Shown here one piece after another: positions 41,121 through 49,892 of a DNA stretch of 64,000 nucleotides; the first letter of the stretch is position 1; every line of letters starts with the position of its first letter. The position numbers and the translations under genes are program-made. Source of the stretch: Streptomyces sp. NBC_01335 (GTDB taxonomy: Bacteria > Actinomycetota > Actinomycetes > Streptomycetales > Streptomycetaceae); the NCBI RefSeq assembly GCF_035953295.1, contig NZ_CP108370.1, positions 2,914,001 through 2,978,000 on the forward strand, in the 5' to 3' direction. The notes beneath the pieces are model-generated. The model saw only the letters and a list, made by a program, of their open reading frames with translations, made no database searches and was not told the origin of the DNA.

Positions 41121-42227
41121 TTACTTCTCGCCCTGCTTCCGCCAGCGGATGCCCGCCTCGATGAAGCCGTCGATCTCACCGTTGAAGACCGCTTCGGGGT
41201 TGCCCATCTCGAACTCCGTACGCAGGTCCTTGACCATCTGGTACGGGTGCAGGACGTACGAACGCATCTGGTTGCCCCAGGAGTTGCCGCCGTCGCCCTT
41301 GAGCGCGTTCATCCGCGCCTGCTCCTCCTGGCGGCGGCGCTCCAGCAGCTTCGCCTGGAGGACGTTCATCGCGGACGCCTTGTTCTGGATCTGCGAGCGC
41401 TCGTTCTGGCAGGAGACGACGATGCCGGTCGGCAGGTGGGTCAGTCGCACCGCGGAGTCGGTGGTGTTGACGCCCTGGCCGCCGGGGCCGGAGGAGCGGT
41501 ACACGTCCACGCGCAGCTCGGACTCGTCGATCTCGATGTGGTCGGTCTGCTCGACCACGGGCAGCACCTCGACGCCCGCGAAGGACGTCTGGCGGCGGCC
41601 CTGGTTGTCGAAGGGCGAGATCCGGACGAGCCGGTGGGTGCCCTGCTCGACGGAGAGCGTGCCGTAGGCGTACGGGACCTCGATCGCGAAGGTGGTCGAC
41701 TTGATGCCGGCCTCTTCGGCGTACGCCGTCTCGTAGACCTCGGTCTTGTAGTTGTGCCGCTCGGCCCAGCGCAGGTACATGCGCTGGAGCTTCTCGGCGA
41801 AGTCGGCGGCGTCGACGCCGCCCGCCTCGGCCCGGATGGTGACCAGGGCCTCACGGGCGTCGTACTCGCCGGAGAGGAGGGTGCGGACCTCCATCTCGTC
41901 GAGCGCCTTGCGGACCGATTCCAGCTCGGTCTCGGCCTCGGCGAGGGTGTCCGCGTCGCCCTCGTCCTGGGCGAGCTCGAAGAGCACCGCGAGGTCGTCG
42001 ATGCGACCGCGCAGCGTCTCGGTCTTGCGGACCTCGGCCTGGAGGTGGGAAAGCTTGCTGGTGATCTTCTGGGCCGCCTCCGGGTCGTCCCAGAGGGACG
42101 GCGCCGCCGCCTGCTCCTCGAGCACGGCGATGTCCGCCCTCAGGGAGTCCAGGTCCAGGACGGCCTCGATCGACCCCATGGTGGACGAGAGGGACTTCAG
42201 CTCTTCGGAAATATCGACGACTGCCAC
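41121..42227 (-). CDS. prfB: peptide chain release factor 2
   Basis: A 368-residue class I release factor that reads UGA and UAA stop codons and triggers peptidyl-tRNA hydrolysis. Codon recognition: SPF in [19 protein letters not shown] marks it as RF2. Catalysis: GGQ in [25 protein letters not shown]. The N-terminal helical domain ([24 protein letters not shown]...) is complete. The start is GTG at 42227. There is no internal UGA, so the programmed +1 frameshift known from E. coli prfB is absent. Confidence 0.95.
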   Translation of the reverse strand: MAVVDISEELKSLSSTMGSIEAVLDLDSLRADIAVLEEQAAAPSLWDDPEAAQKITSKLSHLQAEVRKTETLRGRIDDLAVLFELAQDEGDADTLAEAETELESVRKALDEMEVRTLLSGEYDAREALVTIRAEAGGVDAADFAEKLQRMYLRWAERHNYKTEVYETAYAEEAGIKSTTFAIEVPYAYGTLSVEQGTHRLVRISPFDNQGRRQTSFAGVEVLPVVEQTDHIEIDESELRVDVYRSSGPGGQGVNTTDSAVRLTHLPTGIVVSCQNERSQIQNKASAMNVLQAKLLERRRQEEQARMNALKGDGGNSWGNQMRSYVLHPYQMVKDLRTEFEMGNPEAVFNGEIDGFIEAGIRWRKQGEK

Positions 42228-42319
42228 GGGTCCAGCGTAACGGCTGGACGGGTGAAGCTCGCCCTCCCCCGGCTTCCGGGGCCGTATCCCCCGCTCCGGC
42301 CCCCTGCTCCGACGGGCTT

Positions 42320-42352
42320 CCGGGCCGCCCCGCGGTACGGGGGGCGGCCCGG
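42320..42352 (-). terminator. terminator of the PkaB-like kinase gene
   Basis: CCGGGCCGCCCC (42320-42331) pairs perfectly with GGGGCGGCCCGG (42341-42352). It lies 14 bases past the kinase stop. Confidence 0.7.
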
Positions 42353-42366
42353 TGCCGCGGCTGTTC

Positions 42367-43608
42367 TCAGGGCGTGTCGGGGGCGGAGCTGCCGCTGTCC
42401 TGCGGGGTGGCGCCGGCGTCGTCACCGCTGGTGGCCAGCCAGCCGCCCACCGCGACCGCCGCGACGAGCACCACGGTGGCCGCGCCCAGGGTGAGGCGGC
42501 GCTTGCGCACGGCGGCGGACTTGTTCCGGGCCGAGCCGGGGCGCGGGCCGGGGGCCCGGGGGGCGCGGGCGGTGCCGAGGGGGCCGCCGGCCAGTTCGTC
42601 CGGGCCGGGCACCCGCATGCTGGTGTGGGTGTCCCGGTTGGAGTCGGGCGACGCGCCGGGGACCAGCGGTACGGCGCCCCGGCGGCGCGGCTCCTCGTCG
42701 GCGGGGGTGTACTGCTGCTCGTCGTAGGCCGGACGCAGTTCCGTTTCTTCTTCACCCGGCTCGTCCACCTCCAGCGGTCCGATGCCCGCCAGCAGCGGCA
42801 GCAGCTCGCGCAGCCGGCCGCCCAGCTCGCCGGCGCGCAGCCGGGAGGCCGGGGCCTTGGCCAGGCACTGGACGAGCAGCTGCCAGAGCTCCTCGGGGAT
42901 GCCGGGGAGCGGGACGACGGTCTCCGTGACGTGCCGGCGCAGCACCGCGCCCGGGTGGCCGCCGCCGAACGGCGTGAACCCGGCGAGCAGCTCGTACAGG
43001 ACGGTCGCGAGGGCGTAGATGTCGACGGCGGCGCGCGGCGGGAGTCCTTCGACGATCTCGGGGGCCAGGTAGTCCGGCGTGCCGATGATCCGGGTGGTGC
43101 GGGTACGCAGCGGGGTGTCGATGAGCTTGGCGACACCGAAGTCGGTGAGGAGCGCGGGGTGCGCGCCGCCGGGGCCGAGCGGGCCCTCCATGTCGAGCAG
43201 GATGTTCTCCGGCTTGACGTCCCGGTGGACCACTCCGGCGGCGTGCGCGGCGGCGAGCCCGTCGGCCACGTCCGCGACGATCGCGACGGCGGCCTCGGGG
43301 GCGAGGCGGCGCTCGCGGTCCAGCCGGGTGCGCAGGTCGGTGCCGCGCACCAGGCGCATGACCAGGGCGAGGTCGTTGCCGTCGACGACGAGGTCGTGGA
43401 CGGCCACCACGTGCGGATGGTCGAGTCCGAGCAGCGCGGTGCGTTCCTGCACGAAGCGGCCCACGAGCTCCTGGTCGGACGCGAGGTCCTCGCGGAGGAG
43501 TTTGATGGCGACGGGCCCCTCGGGCCCTTCGCCGAGCCACACCGTTCCGGCGCTGCCGCGCCCCAGGATCTGGTGGGCGGTGTACCGGCTGCCGATATTC
43601 CGTGCCAA
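42367..43608 (-). CDS. pkaB: membrane Ser/Thr protein kinase (PkaB-like)
   Basis: A 413-residue Hanks-type kinase. Subdomains are complete: [12 protein letters not shown] (P-loop), VAIKLL (ATP Lys), [14 protein letters not shown] (catalytic loop), LTDFGVAKL (DFG) and [10 protein letters not shown] (P+1). The kinase domain ends near 270. A juxtamembrane region rich in Pro/Arg follows, then one TM ([22 protein letters not shown]) and a short exterior tail without PASTA or other sensor domains. Its neighbour is a second kinase gene on the same strand, 323 bases upstream. The symbol follows the known pkaA/pkaB pair next to prfB in Streptomyces, from memory. Confidence 0.9.
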   Translation of the reverse strand: MARNIGSRYTAHQILGRGSAGTVWLGEGPEGPVAIKLLREDLASDQELVGRFVQERTALLGLDHPHVVAVHDLVVDGNDLALVMRLVRGTDLRTRLDRERRLAPEAAVAIVADVADGLAAAHAAGVVHRDVKPENILLDMEGPLGPGGAHPALLTDFGVAKLIDTPLRTRTTRIIGTPDYLAPEIVEGLPPRAAVDIYALATVLYELLAGFTPFGGGHPGAVLRRHVTETVVPLPGIPEELWQLLVQCLAKAPASRLRAGELGGRLRELLPLLAGIGPLEVDEPGEEETELRPAYDEQQYTPADEEPRRRGAVPLVPGASPDSNRDTHTSMRVPGPDELAGGPLGTARAPRAPGPRPGSARNKSAAVRKRRLTLGAATVVLVAAVAVGGWLATSGDDAGATPQDSGSSAPDTP

Positions 43609-43931
43609 GACTGCTCCCTCAGCGGCTGGCGGTGAACCCCGGTCGACAAAGTTACGCGGCGACCGGGGGGTTGCGTGCCCCGGACGGCGCCAACCTTCCC
43701 CTACAGGGGCGAAATGCGGCGGTTAGGACCCCGAAGGAGTCGACAAAGGTACAGAGTTGATGCGGCGCGGAGACGCGGCTGAGACGATGCGGAGACCTGC
43801 GGGGGCGGTACGAGGACCTGCGGAAACGGTACGGCGACGGTACCGGGACCTGGGCCGACGGGTCCGGGACGCCTCACGCAGGCGTCGCGGACCCGCCGGT
43901 ACGACGGTTTCGGGGGAGGCGGGGCGCCCGG
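43609..43931. other. intergenic region between the two kinase genes
   Basis: No gene is seen. GTCGACAAAG occurs twice (about 43652 and 43738), which could be a shared regulator site for the left-hand kinase gene. A mostly paired 15-bp hairpin at 43860-43894 is the likely terminator of the right-hand kinase gene. Confidence 0.5.
43860..43894 (-). terminator. terminator of the PkaA-like kinase gene
   Basis: Arms 43860-43874 and 43880-43894 pair over 14 of 15 positions around CACGC, 37 bases past the kinase stop. Confidence 0.65.
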
Positions 43932-45650
43932 TCAGGCGCTGCCGCCGCCGAGGTTGGAGACCCAGTCCGACACCGAGCCGATCGCGTCGCCGATGGCCTC
44001 CCAGTACCCCTTGCCCTGGTCGACCCAGTCCTGAAGCGGCGTCAACTCCCAGATGAGCCAGCCCGCGACGATGAGCAGCACCACGGTGAACAGGCAGCCC
44101 TTGAGGCAGCCGAGCCCGGGGATCTTCATCGGGTTGGCGCTGCGCTGCCGGGGCTGGCGCGGTTCGCGCGGGGCGGGTGCCTGCGGCTGCTGCGGGGGTG
44201 CGTACTGCCGGCCCTGGGGCTGCTGTTGCGGGGCCTGCTGCTGCGGGGCGTACTGCTGGGGCGCGTATCCCTGCTGCGGCTGCTGCTGCGGGTAGTTCTG
44301 CCGCTGGGGCTGCTGCTGGTAGCGCTGCGGCTGCTGCTGCGGCGGGTACTGCTGGTGCTGGGGGCGCTGCTGGGGCTGCTGCCGCTGCGGGGGCTGCTGC
44401 TGCGGCTGCTGGCGCTGGGGGCGGCGGCGCAGCGGGTCCTCGGCCGGGTCGAGGTACTGGACCTGGGTCTGCTCGTTGCGGTCGCGCGCGGCCTGGAGCT
44501 GGGACTGCCAGGGGTGCGCGGGGTCCGGCTGCGGCGGGCCGTCCGGGCGCTGCGGCACGGGCGGCAGCACGGCGGTGGGGTCGGCCGCGCCGCCCGGGCC
44601 GCCGGGGAACTGCCCGTGCTGGAGGACGCTGGTGGCGGCGTTCGGGTCGTACCCGCCCGCGCCGAAGGAGCCGCCGGAGGAGTTCGGCAGCACCTGCGTC
44701 GGGTCGGCCGCGCCGGGCGTCTCCGGTACGGGCGCGGGCGCCGGGTCCGGGGCGAGCAGCGCGCCGACGCCGTCGGCGGCGGCGATCTGGGTGGAGTTGG
44801 CGTGCACGCCGATGCCGGCGGCGACGGTACGGAGCGCCCGGGCCAGGTTCTCGGCGCTGGGCCGCCGGTCGGGGTCCTTGCTCAGGCACCGCTCGATGAC
44901 CGTCCACAGGGGTTCGGGGACGGTGGAGGGGCGGCGGGGCTCCTCGCTGAGGTGGCGGTGGAGCACCTCCAGCGCGGTGCCTCCGGCGAACGGCGGGCGG
45001 CCGGTGACCAGCTCGTACAGCAGGATTCCGGCGCCGTAGATGTCGACGGCGGAGGTCTGCGGGCGGCCCTCGGCGGACTCGGGGGCCACGTACGCGGGCG
45101 TGCCGACGAACTCGTGGGTGCGGGTCAGCCCCGGGGAGTCGGCGAGCCGGGCGATGCCGAAGTCGGTGAGCATCGGGCGCATGGTGCCGTCGCGCTCGTC
45201 GAGCAGGACGTTGGCCGGCTTCAGGTCGCGGTGGACGACCCCGTCGGCGTGGCTGGCGGCGAGCGCGTCGGCGATCTGCGCGGTGAGCAGGGAGGCGGCG
45301 ACCGGGGTCAGCGGGCCGTTCTCGCGGAGGTAGCGGTGCAGGTCGGGGCCGTCGACCAGGTCCATGACCAGGGCGAGGAGATCCCCTTCGACCACCAGGT
45401 CGCGGGTGCGCACGATGTTCTCGTGGGTGAGCCGGAGCAGCACGGAGCGCTCCCGCAGGAACCGCATCACCACGTCGGCGTCGTTGGCGAGCTCCTCCTT
45501 GAGGACCTTGATCGCCACGGTCTCCCCGGGCTGCCCCGCGACGGCCGCCTCGGCCCCCGCGGTCTCCCGCTGGCGGGCTCGCCAGACGGTGCCCGTGGCG
45601 CCGCGTCCGAGGGGCTCTTCGAGCAGGTACTTGCTGCCTACGGGCCGCAC
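43932..45650 (-). CDS. pkaA: membrane Ser/Thr protein kinase with Gln/Pro-rich linker (PkaA-like)
   Basis: A 572-residue Hanks-type kinase. LGRGATGTVWRA, VAIKVLKEE, VVHRDLKPANVLLDE, LTDFGIARL and GTPAYVAPESAEG are all present. From about 290 to 510 the chain is low complexity, ending in a Gln/Pro/Tyr/Arg region (QPQQQPPQRQQPQQRP...) likely to be a flexible or phase-separating linker. A single TM (CLFTVVLLIVAGWLIWEL) lies near residue 525, followed by a short amphipathic tail (DWVDQGKGYWEAIGDAIGSVSDWV). The start is GTG at 45650. It diverges from the FHA-domain protein at 46211, a plausible phospho-partner. Confidence 0.9.
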   Translation of the reverse strand: MRPVGSKYLLEEPLGRGATGTVWRARQRETAGAEAAVAGQPGETVAIKVLKEELANDADVVMRFLRERSVLLRLTHENIVRTRDLVVEGDLLALVMDLVDGPDLHRYLRENGPLTPVAASLLTAQIADALAASHADGVVHRDLKPANVLLDERDGTMRPMLTDFGIARLADSPGLTRTHEFVGTPAYVAPESAEGRPQTSAVDIYGAGILLYELVTGRPPFAGGTALEVLHRHLSEEPRRPSTVPEPLWTVIERCLSKDPDRRPSAENLARALRTVAAGIGVHANSTQIAAADGVGALLAPDPAPAPVPETPGAADPTQVLPNSSGGSFGAGGYDPNAATSVLQHGQFPGGPGGAADPTAVLPPVPQRPDGPPQPDPAHPWQSQLQAARDRNEQTQVQYLDPAEDPLRRRPQRQQPQQQPPQRQQPQQRPQHQQYPPQQQPQRYQQQPQRQNYPQQQPQQGYAPQQYAPQQQAPQQQPQGRQYAPPQQPQAPAPREPRQPRQRSANPMKIPGLGCLKGCLFTVVLLIVAGWLIWELTPLQDWVDQGKGYWEAIGDAIGSVSDWVSNLGGGSA

Positions 45651-46210
45651 GTCATGCGCTCCCTGCGTGGTCGTGGTGACGGTGGAGGGTGATGTCCACG
45701 CGCTACCGGGGCCGCCGGGCCGCCCCGGATGTTCCGGCCCACTCTAATGGTGCCGAACCGGCCGCCGAGGGGTCGCGAACGGGCTGTGTTCGCGCCGTGA
45801 CCCGTCGGTTTCCGGCCATTTCCCGGTGGGCTTCGGTGGCCGCCGGAACCGCCTGGCGTCCTCACCGGGGAGGACGCCTGCGGGGGAGGACCGGTTGCCC
45901 TCCGTGTGCGCGTACCCCTGCCCGCTCCTCCGCGCCGGTAAGCCCCGCTCCCTCTCTTCGGTAAGCGGAGTGTCCGAACCCGGCCCAAGCAGGCGCTTTT
46001 GCGCCCACACCCGACCAATCAAGATCACTTATGCATGACCCGTGGGCGTGTTGCCGGTGGCAGGTGCGAGGATGCCTCCAGCACGGAACTGCGGGAGCGG
46101 GAGCCCTGCGGTACGTGACGACCCGTACCGGACGACGCGTCCGCGCCGGGTGGGGGGCATCACAGGGAGGTCCCCTGCCGGGCAACCCGCAGAAGGGACC
46201 GCTGACGGCG
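45651..46210. other. 560-base intergenic region between pkaA-like and FHA/FtsK genes
   Basis: No supported gene. It holds a perfect 9-bp hairpin, GGCGTCCTC/GAGGACGCC (45855-45863 with 45870-45878), a pair of CGGTAAGC direct repeats near 45932 and 45959, and a small GGCGC-TTTT-GCGCC hairpin near 45992. Divergent promoters are expected but not clearly seen. Confidence 0.5.
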
Positions 46211-49200
46211 ATGCAGATCCGGCTGACCGTCCTCGCGCCGCGCACCGGCCACGCACCGACGCGCGCGTGCGACGTCCTGCTCACGGCCCCGGCGGGCACC
46301 GCGCTCGCCGCCGTCGCCTCGGCCCTCGCCTCGGCGGTCCAGGGCCCCGAGGGGTCGCTCGGCGGCGGCGCGGTGATCCTCTTCGCCGGGCGGGAGCGGC
46401 TGGACTCCCAGCGCCTCTCCCTCGGCGAGCCGCCGCTGGTCGACGGCGCGGTGCTCTCCCTGCACTCCCCCGGCGAGGACGAACCGTCCACCGACGACTC
46501 CGTCCCGGCCCGGCTGCACGTGGTCGCCGGCCCCGACGCGGGCGGTGTCCACCTGCTGCACGGCGGGCAGATCCGCATCGGCCGCTCCGCCGACGCGGAC
46601 GTACCTCTCGACGATCCCGACGTCTCCCGGCTGCACTGCGCGGTCACCGTCTCCGGCGACGGCCGGGTCACCGTGGCCGACCTCGGCTCCACCAACGGCA
46701 CCTCACTGGACGGTGCCGAGATCGGCACCCGGCCGGTCCCGCTGTCGGCGGGCGCCCTGCTGCGGCTCGGCGAGTCCACCCTCCGCCTCGCCACCGGCCC
46801 CCGCCCCCCGGCGCTGGCCACCGCCCCCGACGGCGAGGGCCATCTGCGGGTGGCCCGCCCGGAGCCCGGCGCGCCCGGGAACGACGGCCCGGACCCGGCC
46901 CACGGGCACGGTGCGTACGCCGAGGAGACCCGGCCCTCCGGCCACGACTCGCCCTACCGCCAGGAGACCCCCGGACCGTCCCCCCGGCCTGACATGTCTC
47001 CCCGGCCCGGCGCGGAGCAGCCCCGGCGCGGCGGCATAGGGGCCTGGGCCCGCAGGCTGGCCGGCGGCCGCGCCGACCACGAGGCCGCGGACGCCGCGGC
47101 CGACCCCGCCCCCCGGTCCGCCCCGGGGCACGCGGGGTTCCTCGCCCCCTCCGCCCCGGCCGGCACCTGGCCGGATCCGGCGGCGGTGCTGCTGACCGCG
47201 CTCGGCCCGGGGCCCCGGCTCTGGGAGCGCGACCCCGCCCACCCGGAGGCGCTGGCCGTCCGGCTCGGCACGACCGACCGGGCGGAGCTGCCCTCGGTGC
47301 CGGTGACGGTCGGGCTGCGCGAGGCCGGTTCGCTCGGGCTCGCCGGGCCGTGGGACCGCCTCACCGGGCTGGCCCGCTCGGTGGTCGCCCAGCTCGCGGC
47401 CCTGCACTCCCCCACCGACCTGGAGATCGTGCTCATCAGCACGGACCGCAACCGCACGGCGGACGAGCGGCGAGGCGCCTGGTCCTGGCTGGGGTGGCTG
47501 CCGCATCTGCGGCCGATGCGCGGCCAGGACTGCCGGCTGCTCCTCGCGTACGACCGCGAGCAGGCGACGGCCCGTACGGACGAGCTGGTCCGCAGACTGG
47601 ACGAGGGCCCGCTCGGCCCCGGCTGGCCGCACGCCGGGCGCGACACGGTGGCCGAGGCCGCCGGGGCGTGGACCGGCCCGTACACCGTGGTGGTCGTCGA
47701 CGGCGACCCCGGGACGGCCGCGCTGCGGGAGACCACCGCGCGGCTGGCGGGCGCCGGTTCGGCGGCCGGGATCCACCTGATCTGCCTGGCGGAGACTCCG
47801 CCTGCCTCGCCGACCTCCCCGGTCACAGCGACCTACGAGGCCGCCTGCCACGCCTCCCTCGCCTTCCGCGAGTGCGGGGCGGTCGCCCTGCTGAGCGGGG
47901 ACGTCGCGACGGCGCTCCGGCTGCTGCGCACGGCGGGCGGCCAGGTCGCGGGGCACGGCACGGTGGCGACCGTGGACGCGGTGTCGCCGGCCTGGGCCGA
48001 GCGCTTCGGGCGGGCGCTGGCCCCGCTGCGGGACGAGGGCCCGGGCGCGGCGGCGGACCTCGCGAGGACCGCCGCGCTGCCGCCCACCTCCCGGCTCCTC
48101 GACGAGCTGGGTCTGGCCCGGGCCACCCCGGCGTCGCTGATGGCCCGCTGGGCGTCGACCGCCGAGCGCCAGCCCGGCGCCTCGGCCCGGCCGACCCCCA
48201 CCCCGTCGTCGGGGCGGCTCCGCGACCCCCAGGACACCCCGAGCCCCGGCCGCACCCTCAGCACCGGCTCCCTGCGCACCGCCCCTCTGGTCGGCGGCCA
48301 GCGCACCGGTTCCCCCGACTCGGGCCGCACCCCGTACCCCTCCCGCACCGACTCCGGGCGCACGCCGTACCCGGGTGCCCCGGACCCCCGCACCGACTCC
48401 GGCCGCACGCCGTACCCGGGTGCCGGGGATTCCCGTACCGACTCCGGCCGCACCCCCTACCCCGGCGCCACGGCGCGGGGTACGGGCGACACGCCGTACC
48501 CCGCCCCCGGGTCGCGTACCGGCTCCGAGCGCACCCCGTATCCGGCGTCGGCGGCCGCCGCGCCGGCCGCGGGCGGCGAAGGTGCCGGCGGGCTGGCCGG
48601 GCGGCCGGTGGTGGTGCTGGGGGCGGGGCCCCGGGGGCCGGTGAGCGTGGATCTCGCCGACGAGGGGCCGCACCTGCTCGTCGAGGGCCCGGCGGGCAGC
48701 GGGCGTACCGAACTGCTGCGGGCGATCGCCGCCTCGCTCGCCTCTGCCGCCCGTCCCGACCGGCTCGGCATCCTGCTGGTGGACGGGGCCGGGGCGGGCG
48801 GGGAGAACGGCGAGCCCGGCGAGGGCTTGCGCCCCTGCACCGAGCTGCCGCACGTCTTCTCGTACCTGTCGGCCTCCGATCCGGTCCGGATGCGGGAGTT
48901 CGCGCGGGCGCTCGGCGGTGAGCTGAAGCGCCGTGCGGAACTGCTCGGCGGACTGGACTTCGCCGAGTGGCACACCCGGCACGAGGTCGCGCAGCGGCTC
49001 GTCGGCCAGCGCCCGCCGAGCTCCTCGGAGCAGCGTGGGGACCCGGACTCCGCTTTGTCCACCACGGGCACGCTGCGGCTGCGGGCGGCCGCGCGGGCGG
49101 TGGACCCGGGGCCGTCGCCGCTGCCCCGGCTCGTGGTGCTCGCCGACGACTTCGACGCGCTGGTCGCCCCGGCGCTCGGCAGCCCGGGGCGGCCGGCCGC

Positions 49201-49648
49201 CGGGTCGGTGGTGCGGGCGCTGGAGGCGGTGGCCCGGGACGGCGGGCGGCTCGGGGTGCACCTGGTGGCGTCCTCGGGGCGCCCGGACCGCACCGAGGAC
49301 ACCGAGCTGGCGCGGGGTGCCCGGCTGCGGATCGTGCTGGACCCGCCGGTGCTGCCGCCCTCGCCGGACGAACCGGCGCCGGGGCGCGGCCGGCTGGGGC
49401 ATCCGGACGGGCGGGTCACTCCGTTCCAGGGCGGCCGGGTGACGGGGCGCATCCCGCGCACGGCGACCCTGCGTCCGACGGTGGTGCCGCTGGAGTGGGA
49501 GCGGATGGGCGATCCGCCGACCCGCCGTCCCGTCCGCGAGCTAGGCAACGGGCCGACCGACCTGGCGCTCCTCGCCAGTGCGCTGGAGCGCGCGGCGCGC
49601 TCGGTGAACGCCGAGCGGCTGCCTCCGCTGCCGCCCGTCTCCTCGTGA
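46211..49648 (+). CDS. FHA-domain protein with FtsK/SpoIIIE (EssC-like) ATPase region
   Basis: A 1145-residue protein. Residues 1-90 look like an EssC-type first beta domain. An FHA domain spans 101-195 (IGRS 123-126, VSRLHC 138-143, STNGT 160-164), able to bind phosphothreonine. A degenerate FtsK/EssC-like region follows (about 345-650). Then come six RTPYP-type repeats (about 705-780), then a P-loop domain with GPAGSGRT at 826-833 and LVVLADDF as Walker B. The Walker A Lys is Arg832, so ATP hydrolysis may be weak or absent. ATG 46211 follows AAGGGA by 12 bases. No WXG100 or other type VII genes lie nearby. Divergent from a Ser/Thr kinase. Confidence 0.8.
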   Translation: MQIRLTVLAPRTGHAPTRACDVLLTAPAGTALAAVASALASAVQGPEGSLGGGAVILFAGRERLDSQRLSLGEPPLVDGAVLSLHSPGEDEPSTDDSVPARLHVVAGPDAGGVHLLHGGQIRIGRSADADVPLDDPDVSRLHCAVTVSGDGRVTVADLGSTNGTSLDGAEIGTRPVPLSAGALLRLGESTLRLATGPRPPALATAPDGEGHLRVARPEPGAPGNDGPDPAHGHGAYAEETRPSGHDSPYRQETPGPSPRPDMSPRPGAEQPRRGGIGAWARRLAGGRADHEAADAAADPAPRSAPGHAGFLAPSAPAGTWPDPAAVLLTALGPGPRLWERDPAHPEALAVRLGTTDRAELPSVPVTVGLREAGSLGLAGPWDRLTGLARSVVAQLAALHSPTDLEIVLISTDRNRTADERRGAWSWLGWLPHLRPMRGQDCRLLLAYDREQATARTDELVRRLDEGPLGPGWPHAGRDTVAEAAGAWTGPYTVVVVDGDPGTAALRETTARLAGAGSAAGIHLICLAETPPASPTSPVTATYEAACHASLAFRECGAVALLSGDVATALRLLRTAGGQVAGHGTVATVDAVSPAWAERFGRALAPLRDEGPGAAADLARTAALPPTSRLLDELGLARATPASLMARWASTAERQPGASARPTPTPSSGRLRDPQDTPSPGRTLSTGSLRTAPLVGGQRTGSPDSGRTPYPSRTDSGRTPYPGAPDPRTDSGRTPYPGAGDSRTDSGRTPYPGATARGTGDTPYPAPGSRTGSERTPYPASAAAAPAAGGEGAGGLAGRPVVVLGAGPRGPVSVDLADEGPHLLVEGPAGSGRTELLRAIAASLASAARPDRLGILLVDGAGAGGENGEPGEGLRPCTELPHVFSYLSASDPVRMREFARALGGELKRRAELLGGLDFAEWHTRHEVAQRLVGQRPPSSSEQRGDPDSALSTTGTLRLRAAARAVDPGPSPLPRLVVLADDFDALVAPALGSPGRPAAGSVVRALEAVARDGGRLGVHLVASSGRPDRTEDTELARGARLRIVLDPPVLPPSPDEPAPGRGRLGHPDGRVTPFQGGRVTGRIPRTATLRPTVVPLEWERMGDPPTRRPVRELGNGPTDLALLASALERAARSVNAERLPPLPPVSS
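48330..48545 (+). repeat. degenerate repeats encoding (T/D)SGRTPYPGA
   Basis: Six copies of an SxRTPYP/DTPYP-type motif are spaced 10-13 residues apart just before the P-loop domain. The DNA copies (CGCACGCCGTACCCGGGTGC and variants) are alike enough to suggest tandem duplication. Confidence 0.8.
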
Positions 49649-49686
49649 CTCCCGGCGAGGCGATTCCCGTTGTTCTCCGGTGCCTT

Positions 49687-49725
49687 CCGGCGGACGGAGC
49701 TGTCCTCCTGACCTCTGTCCGCCGG
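49687..49725 (+). terminator. terminator of the FHA/FtsK gene
   Basis: CCGGCGGAC (49687-49695) pairs with GTCCGCCGG (49717-49725), with inner GAG/CTC pairs. It lies 38 bases past the stop. Confidence 0.6.
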
Positions 49726-49793
49726 GTGCGCGTTTCCTCCTGAATCGACGTCACGAGCGGGTCACGATCGTCCGCCCGGCCCCCATGGCGGTA

Positions 49794-49823
49794 TTGCGGG
49801 TCCTTCGCGCCCCGGCGTAGGAC
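49794..49823 (+). promoter_or_regulatory. promoter of the ABC importer operon
   Basis: TTGCGG (49794-49799), an 18-base spacer and TAGGAC (49818-49823) fit the main sigma factor. The first start codon is 70 bases downstream. Confidence 0.6.
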
Positions 49824-49892
49824 TGTGCCCACGGAGGACGCGGTACTCGCACAGTGGCGTGCGGACGCACGTCGCCGGGAAACGGGGCAGTG

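Noticed and set aside
42150..42227. Programmed +1 frameshift in prfB
   Set aside because: The frame is uninterrupted from GTG 42227 and there is no internal in-frame TGA or slippery CTTTGA.
41121..43649. One 842-codon frame joining RF2 to an upstream segment
   Set aside because: The upstream half is antisense shadow of the kinase gene; the RF2 family begins at the GTG at 42227 ([11 protein letters not shown]).
46211..49648. Type VII secretion (Esx) locus
   Set aside because: Only one EssC-like protein is present, with no WXG100, EccB/D/E or mycosin genes nearby, and its P-loop is altered.
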